DNA of 64,000 bases from Strigamia acuminata (taxonomy: Eukaryota; Arthropoda; Chilopoda; Geophilomorpha; Linotaeniidae): the NCBI GenBank assembly GCA_949358305.1, contig OX442314.1, forward strand, positions 43,842,581 through 43,906,580, written 5' to 3'. This document shows, piece after piece, positions 20,501 to 30,437 of the stretch. The stretch's first letter is position 1. Each line of letters begins with the position of its first letter. Both the position numbers and the translations under genes were made by a program. Below the pieces are notes generated by a model. That model worked only from the letters and a program-made list of their open reading frames with translations, was not told where the DNA came from and did no database searches.

Positions 20501-21943
20501 ACGCAGTATTCATCTCTTCAGGAACCTCTTTCGGCGCAGGGACCATCGCCCCGACATCCTCTGAAAAACCCAACGTTAAATTACCCGGACGACGACGAAT
20601 TTATTCCACCGGCAATCCCCGCGTCAAACTCCCCTACGTCCACCCCAGTCTATTCACTATCCAATATTTTAGAGGAAAGCGTCAACCACAACAATGTAAA
20701 TCACAACAATGTAAATCACAACAACGTAAACCACAACAGTGGAAACCACAACAGTGTAAATCACAACAACGTAAACCACAACAACCTAAACCACAACAAC
20801 GTAAATCACAACAATGTAAATCACAACAGCCTCAACAATGTAAACCACAACAGTCTCAACAATGTAAACCACAACAATGGGAACCACAACAATGTAAATC
20901 ACAACGTAAACCACAACAATGTAAATCACAACGTAAACCACAACAATGGAAATCACAACAATGGAAATCACAACAATGGAAATCACAACAGCCTCAACAA
21001 TGTAAACCACAACAATGTAAATCACAACAATGTAAACCACAACAATGTAAATCACAACAATGTAAACCACAACAATGTAAACCACAACAATGTAAACCAC
21101 AACAATGTAAACCACAACAATGTAAACCACAACAATGTAAATCACAACAACCTCAACAATGTAAACCACAACAACCTCAACAATGTAAACCACAACAAGC
21201 TCAACAATGTAAACCAAAACATCAACAATCTCAACAACCAATATTCCAACGGATTTGGACCGTTAGAAATCCTGACGGTAGACAACAAACCTGTGCAAGG
21301 TTTGGCTCAAGCAAACGTGATGGCTCACAGACCCACTTACGTCAACATTGGCTCCAACTACGGCTCCTCAACCAACCACGGCCAACTGGAAGAAATCGTC
21401 GTGCCCAGACTTGCGCACAATTTATTATCTCCGTACCCACAGCGCACGTCCCTTCAAAACAACCAATTCGGTCAACAAAACCCGTCGCGGTCACCCCACT
21501 TCAATCGAATCAACAACAACCAAAACGGCGTGTTTAACACCAACAATCACAACGGAAATTTCAATCAGTTTGGAATCAGTCCCGAGATGCGTGTAAAGCA
21601 AAGTTTAATGGGGGTCATCAACCAGTATCGCGGCGCCAATTTGGTGCAAGCTCAAAACCAACACCAAAACGGGAAAGGAAAGCCAATTCCCACCAACGGT
21701 TTTCTGACGAATCCGCGCAAGATTCAGCCGCTTTCGGTGCCCCTCATCTCGGTCCCGATTCTGAAACCCGTCGACAAGGAATGGACAGTGGACAAATCAA
21801 GTGCGACCACGTCGCATCACTTTAATGTGCGCGGGGGAAGCAGACCGCTGGTCATCAGACTTGCAGCCGATCCGCGAGTTCCTCCTCAAATTGAGATCAA
21901 CAGGAGGATAGGTAATGGCGCCACACACACAAAACATCTTTAG
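17597..21943 (+). CDS. peritrophin-like cuticle protein with one chitin-binding domain and Asn/His repeats
   Basis: Exons: untranslated exon 1 (~17286-17306), 17581-17677 (ATG at 17597), 17737-17898 and 18941-21943. All junctions are phase 0 with GT/AG, giving 1081 residues. Residues 1-21 are a signal peptide (M-A-V-W-H-T-M-F-V-A-F-V-F-V-V-A). Residues 64-118 form one type-2 chitin-binding domain with six cysteines at 64, 80, 86, 97, 110 and 118, split by a phase-0 intron after Cys-Gln. A single domain plus a long disordered Pro/Glu/Tyr-rich tail fits the CPAP1 class of secreted cuticle proteins. Residues ~662-848 are Asn/His repeats. The last exon could instead splice at GGATAG|GTAATG near 21912, but a poly(A) signal follows the stop. 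Intron 3 carries a tandem array. Confidence 0.9.
18064..18540. repeat. tandem array in intron 3 of the cuticle gene
   Basis: Degenerate ~20-bp units of the form CCAATTTTTTAGCCAAAAAA fill nearly half of the intron. Confidence 0.9.
20681..21241 (+). repeat. coding 15-bp repeat (V-N-H-N-N)
   Basis: Units GTAAAYCACAACAAY encode V-N-H-N-N. They alternate with longer units that add S-L-N or L-N and shorter ones that lack a pair of residues. All length changes are multiples of three, so the frame is kept over 187 codons. Confidence 0.95.
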
Positions 21944-21978
21944 CACGTCAGTTTTAAGTGAATTCTATCCAATTTTAT

Positions 21979-21984
21979 AATAAA
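21979..21984 (+). terminator. poly(A) signal of the cuticle gene
   Basis: AATAAA is 36 bp after the stop codon. Confidence 0.75.
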
Positions 21985-22088
21985 ATGTATTATTTTTATT
22001 ATTATTATTTTTCTAACAATAAAATTCTTTTGTTTAATTGGTTTGTTTTTCGTTCTCCTGTGTCGATGGTGGCGTCACCAGAGACCCA

Positions 22089-22498
22089 CAGTCAAATAGA
22101 AAATAAAATCAAACTTCGTTATAACGAACGGCGATATAACGAATTTTTTTTATAACGAATTTTTTGTTACAACGAATTTTTTGTTATAACGAATTTTTTG
22201 TTACAACGAATTTTTTGTTACAATGAATTTTTTTGTTTTAACGAATTTTTTGTTATAACGAATTTTTTGTTAAAACGAATTTTTTGTTATAACGAATTTT
22301 TTGTTATAACGAATTTTTTGTTTTAACGAATTTTTTGTTATAACGAATTTTTTGTTATAACAAATAGTTAAAAATTGGCTTGGTTGGTTGATTGACCAGA
22401 GAACACCATCATGTTAAAAAAATTTTATATAACGAACTTTTGTTATAACAAACCGATTTCTCGGATAACTTGCGATTCGTTATAACGAGGCATGACTG
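22089..22498. mobile_element. pogo/Tigger-like MITE with an internal 17-bp array
   Basis: The right end reads, inverted, CAGTCATGCCTCGTTATAAC, followed outward by TA. It strongly resembles the ends of the element at 24691. The left end is degraded: CAGTCA at 22089 is separated by ~18 bp from CTTCGTTATAACGAAC. Positions ~22125-22370 are a tandem array of TTATAACGAATTTTTTG, whose first half repeats the sub-terminal motif of the element. Confidence 0.7.
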
Positions 22499-22691
22499 TA
22501 TTCCTATTTTCAAAATCCGCAGAAAATCGGCATTTCGGCAGGAAGTGACGACATTTTGAGCTGCGTATCCGGATTTACAGTATTCCAAAAATTTTTATTA
22601 AGTAAAATCAAGTTCCGGTAAAAAATAGAACTACATTTAATAATTGCACGTAAGTAAATTTCCTCAAACAAATTAAAACAGAAAAAAAATC

Positions 22692-25600
22692 TCATTTAGT
22701 TTTCTCCGAAATGTCAATCTCTTGTAATAAAACTATGTTGGCATTAGCAGCACCACACTGTGTATGATGATTCACCCAGTCTTTTTGTTGACAAAATGTA
22801 CTACAGTAGCTAACATTGTGACAACCGGTGCACTCTGAAAATGCTTCGCGGTTGCAATTGGCACATCGTTTATAATCACCGTCTCGAAAATTCTCCGTGT
22901 TTTCCCCACTCGCCTTCAATAAAACAAACATTAAACAGTCACAACTTTAGAAAAGCACCGGATTACTCTGCTATAAGCCGCATGCTGCTGTACATAAGAT
23001 TACCAACCTTTAAAAATTACAGATACAAAGCTTATACCGGCATTTAATTAAAAGAGCCAGGATGGAAGCTGCATGATGCCTTACACATTGTATTAATAAC
23101 AATACAATGTAAATCTCTAACTGCTCAAACCTGCACGATTCCTTGTGGTGCAAATACACCACGAATACAGTATTTATTCGATAAAAAAACCACCCTCGAA
23201 TAAGAGTCGCGACTGAGGCAGTAAAAATACTGTGTTATCGCGAAAATATATTTTTTGTATTTAACGTAACGAACATTGAACATATTCGTAGGTTACGTTA
23301 GTTGTGTAAAATATGGAATAAATACTAGGCGCGTTCAATTTCAAATTGAAAAAGCGATTCTCTCGATTATCTGGATTTTCACTGCCGGAAATGATGCAAA
23401 ACGCGTCATATTTTTGAGAATCGGATTTTCGAAAAACCAAGTCTCATAATCCAAGTGTGGAGTGGATTCTTTGGATTTTGACTCCATTTTGACTCGTTTT
23501 TCTGGCGGCCATTTTCTAATTGAATAGATCGGCGGTGGAAGCACATAAAAATGTAAGTTCATTTAAATTATTATTATTATTATTATTGTTATTATTGTTA
23601 TTAATTTTAGAACGGGGTATCGACCAAAGACCTGCCGCATTCGATCGTACAAATGCGGCCGGTGTTCAAGCGCATTTGCCCCACCGAATGCGGCAGGTGT
23701 TCAGGGGGGGGTTTGCCCCAACGAATGCAGCCGATGTTTGGGCGCATTTGCCCCACCGAATGCGGCAGGTGTTCGGCCGCATTTGTGCGATCGAATGCGA
23801 TCGATTTCCCGTTCTTAAATAAATCATAACAATAGTAGTAATTTAAATAAACTTATATTTTTCTGTTCATAACTAGTTCTGGGATCAAGAAAACTTGATT
23901 CCAGAACACTTAAGTCATCACTGCGCGTGCTCATGATAATCAAAAACTTGATTATAGAATCGGTTTTTAACTCGTTCAAAGTTAAAAACCGATTTTATAA
24001 TCAAGTTTTTATAATCGGTTTTTCACAATTTGAAATTGAACGGGCCTACTGTATTTTCATGAAAAACAGAAATTTTAATTGCGGCCGACAGTAGCAGTTT
24101 TGAATAAGATCCGCGGTATTTGACTCTTATTCGAATAAATACGGTAATTATATAGGAATTTGGGTTAGAAATTTGAGTTTTCTTGAAATTCTAAAGGTTA
24201 CTATTAAACTTTTGTTAAATTTATAGAACTTTACGTCAATTTTCTTACATTTTGAGCATCTAAAACCTCATTTTAAGCTCGTTGCGATTCAATTCTCATT
24301 GAAAAATAAATGAGTACTCTCTTAAAACGACATGCCGGTAAAAACGGGGTTTAGACCGGCATGCGGCTTAGTGCAGGGTATATGGTAAAAAAAATAAAAC
24401 AAGACAAAATAAAAAATCTCACCTTTTCTTGTTCCATCTGTAGTCTCAAACGACTGAGCGCATTTTCTCTCGATATTTTACTTTGTTCTTTAATTTGCGC
24501 TATTAAACTTTTAAGCTGGTTTCCGCACGAAATCAAACTATTCACTGCTTCTTCCAGCTGCCACCATTGCTTTTCCTCGTTGAAATTAAAACTTAATGAC
24601 TTTAAATGTGGTGTGTTAAGTGTAATCACAGGTGTGTCAGGGCCTAAAGAAATTTCAAGCATTTAACTTCACTTAATTTAAATTCATGTACAGTCGAGCC
24701 TCGTTACAACGAATCGCAACGGACTCGAAAAATCCGTTCGTCATAACAAAAGTTCGTGGTATCAAAATTTTTCAACGTGGTGTTTGTTCTATGGCCAACC
24801 AACCAACCGAAGCACCGTGTTTTGCGGACAATAAGACGCACCCCAAATTTATCAGTCAATTTTTAGAAAAAAATATTTTTTTGGATGATAAGACGCCTCG
24901 GACCTAAATACGCACAAAGACAATATTGTAGCCCCGTTTAATAGCCCAGGCATTTAATTTTTATTTTTTCCCAGCACTAATTTCAAACCCAGCATTTATA
25001 CGGACCCGGCGATTATCCGGAATAAAGTCTAAAATCAAAAAAAAAAATAATAATAATAATTTATCGAGGAAATTAATGTTTTTTGAAATAATTGTTATTT
25101 AAGTACGAATGTTTCTGTTTTGATTGGAGCCAGTTACATTTACCCGGCGCCAATTTGAAACCCAGCGTTAATACAGACCGGCCGCGTATAGAATTTTGGG
25201 TCGATAACTGCCAGGTGTTAAAACGGAGCCAGCACCTTAATAAACCCGGGCTATTAAAAGGGGCGGTATGGTATTTACAAAAAAAATCTGTTATTATTAC
25301 AAAAAATTCTTAAATTTTATTTTAAATTATTATTTTCATAATTCCCCGATGTATTTTCACAAAAATTGCTAAATTGATTTTTTGTGATTCTCCGATTTGT
25401 CACGACCATAAGCCTCACCCCATTTTTAAATCGACTTTTCAAAGTAAAAAAATGCGTCTCATGGTCCGCGGTTCGTTAAAACGAGGTTCGACTGTATTTT
25501 ATTATTCACTCGCTGTTCCAACAATCGTCCCATCTGCAGCTAGAACATGAATTGTGTCCCTCGGTGTAGTCATGGTGGTCGTCGGGGTCGTCGGCGTCAA

Positions 25601-26379
25601 AATAGCAATCCCACCTAACAAAAATTACAAAACGTTACACAAAAAAGCAACATTAAAACTAAAAAAAATAATAAACGAAAATACTCGTGTCAATTTGCGG
25701 CGAAGGTGACAAATCCTCCATACCCCTCATGTCGCTGCCTTCTCGTTTCCTTCTTTTATAAGGGACAAAAAGCCTTACAGGACCCGACTAAACACGAGAA
25801 TAAACATCAAATAATGCTCCAAATGTTTACTCATTTATTTCAAGCGTACCACAGCTTCATCGTCGCAACAAGCCGCGCAAGTACACGAAGTGGCGTGAGG
25901 TTGTAACACATTTTCTTCGATCAAACACTGCAATGGCCGTCCTGCATAACGGATGCTTCGCTTCCAATCTTTACTGCTTCCTCGACCACATTTTGATTCG
26001 AATTCACTCGGTGTCAACCATTCGTTACTTACATGGATGCACCGTCCACGACCTCCTGTGTTTAATGAGAGAAAGAAATGTTTATGATTTACTGGTTTAA
26101 ATTGTTTTTGATTTACAAACCACTTCCAAATTTGTCCTTATGTAGTTCGCCGCTTGTGTTTTTGCATCGAACCGGGAGAACATCGCTGAAAGCTGATCGA
26201 TCCCAGTTGTACTTGGATTGTGACGTCAGTAGTGTATCCGGTGTTATTGGAGTTAGTGGAGTTAGGGGATCGTTGATGACGTTTAAGGTTGAAACGGGAA
26301 CTGGATCCGATTGATCCGTGAATACGCTGTCTCCCGTTGAAGTTTCTGTGGTTTCTTGATTAAAGATGTCACGGTTCAT
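22692..26379 (-). CDS. Deaf1: DEAF1 orthologue (SAND and MYND domains)
   Basis: Minus-strand exons: 26379-26121, 26055-25850, 25787-25685, 25614-25510, 24643-24423, 22913-22692. All have GT/AG junctions and matching phases, giving ~371 residues from the first in-frame ATG. The SAND domain (~68-150) keeps [16 protein letters not shown] and the C-T-C-A-A-C-C zinc motif, then [14 protein letters not shown], a basic nuclear-localisation segment. Exon 5 encodes the helical region before the finger. Residues ~315-351 are a MYND zinc finger (C-A-N-C ... Y-C-S-T-F-C ... H-H-T-Q-C). DEAF1 is a nuclear DNA-binding transcription regulator recognising TTCG motifs. The N-terminus is uncertain: the frame is open upstream to ~26427. 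Introns 4 and 5 contain transposon-like insertions. Confidence 0.92.
23328..24046. mobile_element. TA-flanked MITE in the last DEAF1 intron (inner)
   Basis: Terminal repeats GGC(G/C)CGTTCAATTTCAAATTG are flanked by TA at 23326-23327 and 24047-24048. Inside are a TTA microsatellite, a tandem repeat and a strong hairpin at 23942-24010 (about 31-bp stem). Confidence 0.65.
23566..23815. repeat. (TTA)n microsatellite and ~50-bp tandem repeat
   Basis: TTA/TTG repeats run 23566-23605. From ~23625, units containing GCATTTGCCCCACCGAATGC and GGCAGGTGTTC recur about three to four times. The open frame across it is a by-product. Confidence 0.7.
24691..25494. mobile_element. pogo/Tigger-like MITE in DEAF1 intron 4 (804 bp)
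   Basis: Left end CAGTCGAGCCTCGTTACAAC, right end inverted CAGTCGAACCTCGTTTTAAC, each flanked by TA. A second shared motif (GCGGAC...AAGACGCA) lies inside both ends. No transposase is encoded. Confidence 0.8.
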
Positions 26380-26499
26380 TTCCACTGGATTTATCGTAGC
26401 AGCTAATTTTAAAATATTTAAATGTTTCTGAGAATTTGATTAATGGGCGTACCTATGCATTATTCTTTGCATTTACTCCTGAAAATTGATTATTAGTAC

Positions 26500-26552
26500 T
26501 TCGGCGGCGTCGGTAATTTCCGCACTTCGTCGTGTGTTTTCGTGTCCGACAT
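26500..26552 (-). other. possible first coding exon of DEAF1
   Basis: An ATG at 26552 opens M-S-D-T-K-T-H-D-E-V-R-K-L-P-T-P-P before a stop. A donor after G-A-A (phase 0, near 26526) could join an acceptor CTCAG at 26428. The better-looking GT at 26499 does not match the phase of any acceptor I see, so this exon is a suggestion only. Confidence 0.3.
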
Positions 26553-27556
26553 CTTGAACCGGAAGATAATAAAATAGAAGTGACAAACAGACTTGAATAT
26601 TCTTTGTTGTATTTTATTATACCGTGAGTTATTTCGAAAGCTCTTTAATAAAAATGAAATTAAAAGTTTTTAAATAAAATTACGTATATCAAATAAAAAG
26701 AAACAAACGGACTGGAACTCGAATTGGGTTGTGAATGAGGTTGTAAATATGCTATTTTATTTGCTTTAATTACAAATTATGACAGATGTAGTTGCCCGGA
26801 TTTGGGAAAAGCTAAATAGTGAAGTGGCACAAATTTTGTAAACGGTGAAAATGACGTCCGCGCATCAGTTTAAGTGGGATTAAAACGGAATTAGACGAAA
26901 TTGAAGTACAAAACGAGGAATTTTCGACGTTGAGAGCTTAGAAAACGTCATGAAACGTCCGGGTCACATTCTCGTTTATATGCTGCATGATGGCTCAATG
27001 CTCAAAATGGTAACATAAAAAAACAAGTTTATATTTTTATATTTTAATTTAATTTAAAATGTGTTTAATTTATTTTTCAGATGTTCAGCTGTTCAGCCAG
27101 GGTGTATTATTGCTTCGGAGTTCCATGAATATTCAGACATGACAACATCTTAGCTGAAAAATGCATTATCAAGAAGAAAATTGCATTTGCATGGGAAAAA
27201 TTTCAATTTGATTTTTAATTTCTAATTTAATAAAGTTTTGTTATGAACATTCTATTAATAGCTTTTATTAAAATTCTTTTCAGTTGAAATTAATTTGAAA
27301 AGCTTAGAATTTAATAATTATTAAGGAATTACTTTCGCAGATATAATTTTCGCAATTTATAAACGAAACTTTAAACGATTGTAATTTCCGAAGAAATCAT
27401 TACGGAACGAATAACGAATAAATAACGAATTTTGTCCATAAATGGCGCTGTTATTAAACAGCGGCAAATTTGATCCAAATTAAATTAAATACATAAATAT
27501 AAATATTTATGTATTTCCCAGTAAGGAATTATGATATTTTGATATAAATTTTTATA
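26553..27556. other. AT-rich intergenic sequence
   Basis: Upstream of DEAF1. I see no coding frame or element ends. A short AT palindrome around 27490-27515 is of no clear meaning. Confidence 0.5.
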
Positions 27557-27558
27557 TA

Positions 27559-28139
27559 CAGGGTGTCCCAAATGAACGAAGCCAGTCAAATAACAAAAAG
27601 ACCATTTGAGTGAGATGAATGAAACGAATGTAGTACTAGTAAACTAAGTGAGGGCATTTCAAAAATGTGAAAAATGTGAAAAAGTCTTGCTCTTGGTTTT
27701 CATTTTTGTATTTTTTGACTTTTTCATAATTTTATTTCTTAAATATCATTTAAAATATCAGTTAAATTTATAACAATTCATTACTGCATAGTAATTAAAT
27801 ACAAAAAAGTCAAAAAATACAAAAATGAAAACCAAGATCAAGACTTTTCATAATTTATTTTTTTTTGCAATTTCATCTGTTACTGTGTTGGAGTAAATTT
27901 GATGAGCAGTTTTCTACTAAACAGAAGGTGTTCTTTCTTTTTTTAATTGAGAATATTGCTCTATCAGTCTTAGTTTAAAAGTTAGAGTTGGTATGACCTT
28001 GAGGAAAAGATCAGAGGTCAAATTTTTTCACATTTTTGAAATGCCCTCACTTAGTTTACTAGTACTACATTTGTTTCATTCATCTCACTCAAATGGTCTT
28101 TTCGTTATTTAACTGGCTTTGTTCATTTGGGACACCCTG
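27559..28139. mobile_element. long-TIR MITE, CAGGGTGT ends (581 bp)
   Basis: Ends CAGGGTGTCCCAAATGAACG and complement. Left flank TA; right flank TG, probably a mutated TA. The arms cover ~120 bp at each end. A second inverted pair lies at ~27685-27730 and ~27802-27846. It belongs to the same class as 5006 and 38703, and a RATGACCTTGA-like segment occurs in all three. Confidence 0.75.
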
Positions 28140-28360
28140 TGTATTATTTATTATATTTATTTGTATAAATGTGGGTGTGGATAAATTTATTCACACTTAC
28201 CCAGTACCTTGCCAAAACATGTATTTCCTTTTTCTCTTAATACTTTGGGAAATATTTTTTTTGATAATGTGCATGGTACCCAACCTCATTGTAAGGCACC
28301 ATGCAAGCTCTATAAGTTGTTTTTTCTTTGTAAGCAGCATGATGCCAAGTCTCTCATTAT

Positions 28361-28762
28361 CGAAGTCGGGTCATTTCCTCGAATCCCGTTTCATCGAATC
28401 CCGGTTTTTTTCGATGAAACGTACCATTTTTGCAGTAGTTTCGATGAAACGGTACAAAAAAAAAAAAATCAAACACCGACCTAACCTGACCTGACCTGAC
28501 TTAACCTGACCTAACCTAACCTGACCTGACCTAACTTAACCTAACCTGACCTGACCTAACTTAACCTAACCTAACCTGACCTAACCCAACCTAACCTAAC
28601 CACGTATCCACGTAAATAACATCCCCGATGATGGTCGAAAATTTGATGAAACGTACCGCCTAATTCAGAATTCGATGAAACGACCCCCGTTTTCGCACAT
28701 TCCAAAAAACGCAAAAAAATTAGAATTCGATGAAACGGGATTCGAGGAAATGACCCGACTCG
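28361..28762. mobile_element. TIR element with 8-bp target duplication carrying telomere-like repeats
   Basis: Terminal repeats GTCGGGTCATTTCCTCG continuing into AATCCCGTTTCATCGAAT lie at both ends. CTCATTAT is present on both sides (28353-28360 and 28763-28770), an 8-bp duplication as in hAT elements. Uninterrupted copies of the host repeat show the empty site. No transposase is present. Confidence 0.8.
28485..28612. repeat. degenerate (CCTAA/CCTGA)n array
   Basis: About 25 pentamers, mostly CCTAA and CCTGA with some CTTAA. These correspond to TTAGG and TCAGG, the arthropod and beetle-type telomere repeats. It lies wholly inside the element above. Confidence 0.8.
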
Positions 28763-28919
28763 CTCATTATCTCAGTAAGACATCATGCAGGCTATAACCA
28801 TCACATCAGTTTATCAATTCTATCAGTAAAGTGCTTTGTTAACACAAGCTCTCTAGCTTTTGTAATGCCAAGATGGCAGCTCCCTATGTTTTACACAGGA
28901 TCTCATTTTATGTAAGTTT

Positions 28920-29260
28920 GTTTGTTTTATTATATGCTTTTCTTTGTATTTATTTATTTATTGGAAAAAACGAAAGTTAGGCGTAAAATCTAATTTTTAT
29001 GCACAAAACTCGTGATAAAATGATAAATAAATAGGATTATTTAGTATTATTTAGTATCAAAACTTGGATTATTTTTATTTATTTTTATTTTAGGTTATTT
29101 TTATTTATTTTTATTTTTGTTACTTTTGATTTATTTTTATTTTTGGTTATTTTTATTTCATTAAACATTTGTTTAATTTTCATATTTTTTTTGGCCTGAT
29201 CACAATATTTCGGCTTGTTCAGCGGAATTCGGCAATGAAACAAGCTTGTTCCGCCGTTTC
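28920..29260. other. AT-rich, TTATTTTTATT-type low complexity
   Basis: Degenerate TTATTTTTATTT repeats around 29070-29160. No gene is seen. Confidence 0.5.
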
Positions 29261-29340
29261 CGCAGAATTGGCGATTCCGGATTTTCCCCAAACCCAACGG
29301 TTCCGCTAGTTCCGCCAGTTCCGCCGTTCCGCAAATTATC

Positions 29341-29712
29341 CTGTCCCTGGTCAAGTTGATGAGACTTTCCCTCAAGTTGGACGTGCTCGCGTCCACGGCT
29401 CTGATCTGCAGCACGAAATGCGACGTTTTTTTGTAATCGACTTAATAATGCGCAAGGAAGAGCGTGCCTGAGGTTTTGTTGATCTCGAAAGTTTCGTAGA
29501 GGTTTCCGCTGGCAATGTTGTAGGTGATGCGTTCGTCGTCCGTGTCGTGCGCGGCCACGCTGACGATGCGTTCGCCGGCCGACGTGATTTCCGAGACGTG
29601 GAAGTTGAAGGACGACGCTGAGTAGATGGGTTGATTGTCGTTCGAGTCCACCACTTCGATTTTCAGTTCTTTGCGCGACTTTAGTGGCAGCTTTTCTCCG
29701 TCCTTGGCGACA
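29341..29712 (-). pseudogene. cadherin-repeat fragment with an in-frame stop
   Basis: The minus strand encodes parts of two cadherin ectodomain repeats: E-V-V-D-S-N-D-N-Q-P-I-Y (calcium-binding D-x-N-D-N), a V-S-E-I-T-S-A-G-E segment, A-A-H-D-T-D-D-E-R-I-T-Y, F-E-I-N-K-T-S-G-T-L-F-L, then V-D-Y-K-K-T-S-H-F-V-L-Q-I-R-A-V-D-A-S. A TAA (29442-29444) interrupts it between A-H-Y and V-D-Y. There is no ATG, no other cadherin repeat and no recognisable splice context. It is a single degraded exon or gene fragment. The rest of the host cadherin is not in the window. Confidence 0.75.
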
Positions 29713-29795
29713 AAATGACCGGCGACAAAGTGACCGGCGACGAAACGAACGGCGAGGAAGTGACCGACGACAAAACAAACGGCGACGAAATGACC
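29704..29795 (-). repeat. 15-bp tandem repeat beside the cadherin fragment
   Basis: About six units of the form AAATGACCGGCGACA, which would encode F-V-A-G-H-like pentapeptides on the minus strand in phase with the cadherin frame. Confidence 0.75.
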
Positions 29796-29927
29796 CGCAA
29801 AATTCAGCATTAAAAAAATGCACTTTTTTGCCTTAAAACTACGAAAGATGCGTGCGCACAAGATATTTTAAAGCACGTGGCGCCCCACACCTTAAAATTT
29901 TGATTAGCCTTTTTTCATTCACTTGAA

Positions 29928-30433
29928 ATGGCAGCTGCAAACCTTAATCAAGACGAAATAAAAATCCAAATCCGTGAATCTTTGGATTGGCTTAAAAAAA
30001 AAACAGGATGCTCCCGAAAATTACCTAAAGAGAATAAGGAAAATAAGCAACGACTCAAGAGTAGACATGGATAAAATGAATAACCTAATGCAAACCATGA
30101 AAAGAGTTATCCTATCATTTCAATATGGAGGTTTGCAAGTGGACATTCCAATTTGGTAAGGTATTTTAAAATTTATTCTATAAAAATAAAAAAATAATCC
30201 GTGGTTTAGTTGTAACAGATGCACCAAAAAATTTCCAGCCCAAATTGGACATGGGCCCAACCTGTTAGTGGGATTTACTACCATTAACAACCGATCAGTT
30301 CCAAGTGGAGCATGCACGTGTGAAAATCACATAAGATATGTAAGGATTTTAAATGTCGTTTTATTAATCAAATTTATTGATTTTTTTTTAGCGAAGAGAA
30401 GAAGCCTGCATTAAAGTACAAGATAATTTGTAA
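29928..30433 (+). pseudogene. three-exon small Cys-rich protein gene with one frameshift
   Basis: Exon 1 29928-30155, exon 2 30210-30339, exon 3 30392-30433. All have good GTAAGG donors and TTTAG/TTTTAG acceptors, and exons 2 and 3 join in phase. Exon 1 starts M-A-A-A-N-L-N-Q-D-E-I-K and is charged and helical. A run of ten A near 29994 shifts the frame by one; with nine, exon 1 would join exon 2 in phase and the product would be ~132 residues. Exon 2 has C-C-N-R-C and C-T-C motifs, possibly zinc-binding. I do not recognise it. It is either a real gene with a homopolymer error in the sequence, or a young pseudogene. Confidence 0.6.
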
Positions 30434-30437
30434 CATT

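Larger units (their letters stand above)
23168..24144. mobile_element. TA-flanked MITE in the last DEAF1 intron (outer)
   Basis: The ends are C(A/C)GTATTTATTCGA with sub-terminal TCGAATAAGAGTC on both sides, each bordered by TA (23166-23167, 24145-24146). It contains the next element, so it may be two nested insertions or one composite. Confidence 0.5.
28140..28915. repeat. family E repeat, interrupted by an insertion at 28361-28762
   Basis: Shares ATGTGCATGGTACCCA, GATGCCAA(A/G)TCTCTCATT, CATCATGCAGGCTATAA and TGTAATGCCAAGATGGCAGC with copies at 35996, 45390, 45955, 55975 and 56845. The insertion splits it at CTCATTAT. Confidence 0.8.

Noticed and set aside
20684-21240. CRISPR-like repeat array
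   Set aside because: Units are contiguous coding repeats without unique spacers, in an arthropod gene.
20786-21241. Val/Ile/Tyr-rich frame on the minus strand, resembling a membrane protein
   Set aside because: It is the antisense of the Asn/His repeat.
23520-23822. 100-codon frame with repeated [10 protein letters not shown]
   Set aside because: It is a tandem DNA repeat inside an intronic MITE, preceded by a TTA microsatellite.
28480-28612. True chromosome end
   Set aside because: The pentamers are degenerate, short and enclosed within an element with an 8-bp target duplication.
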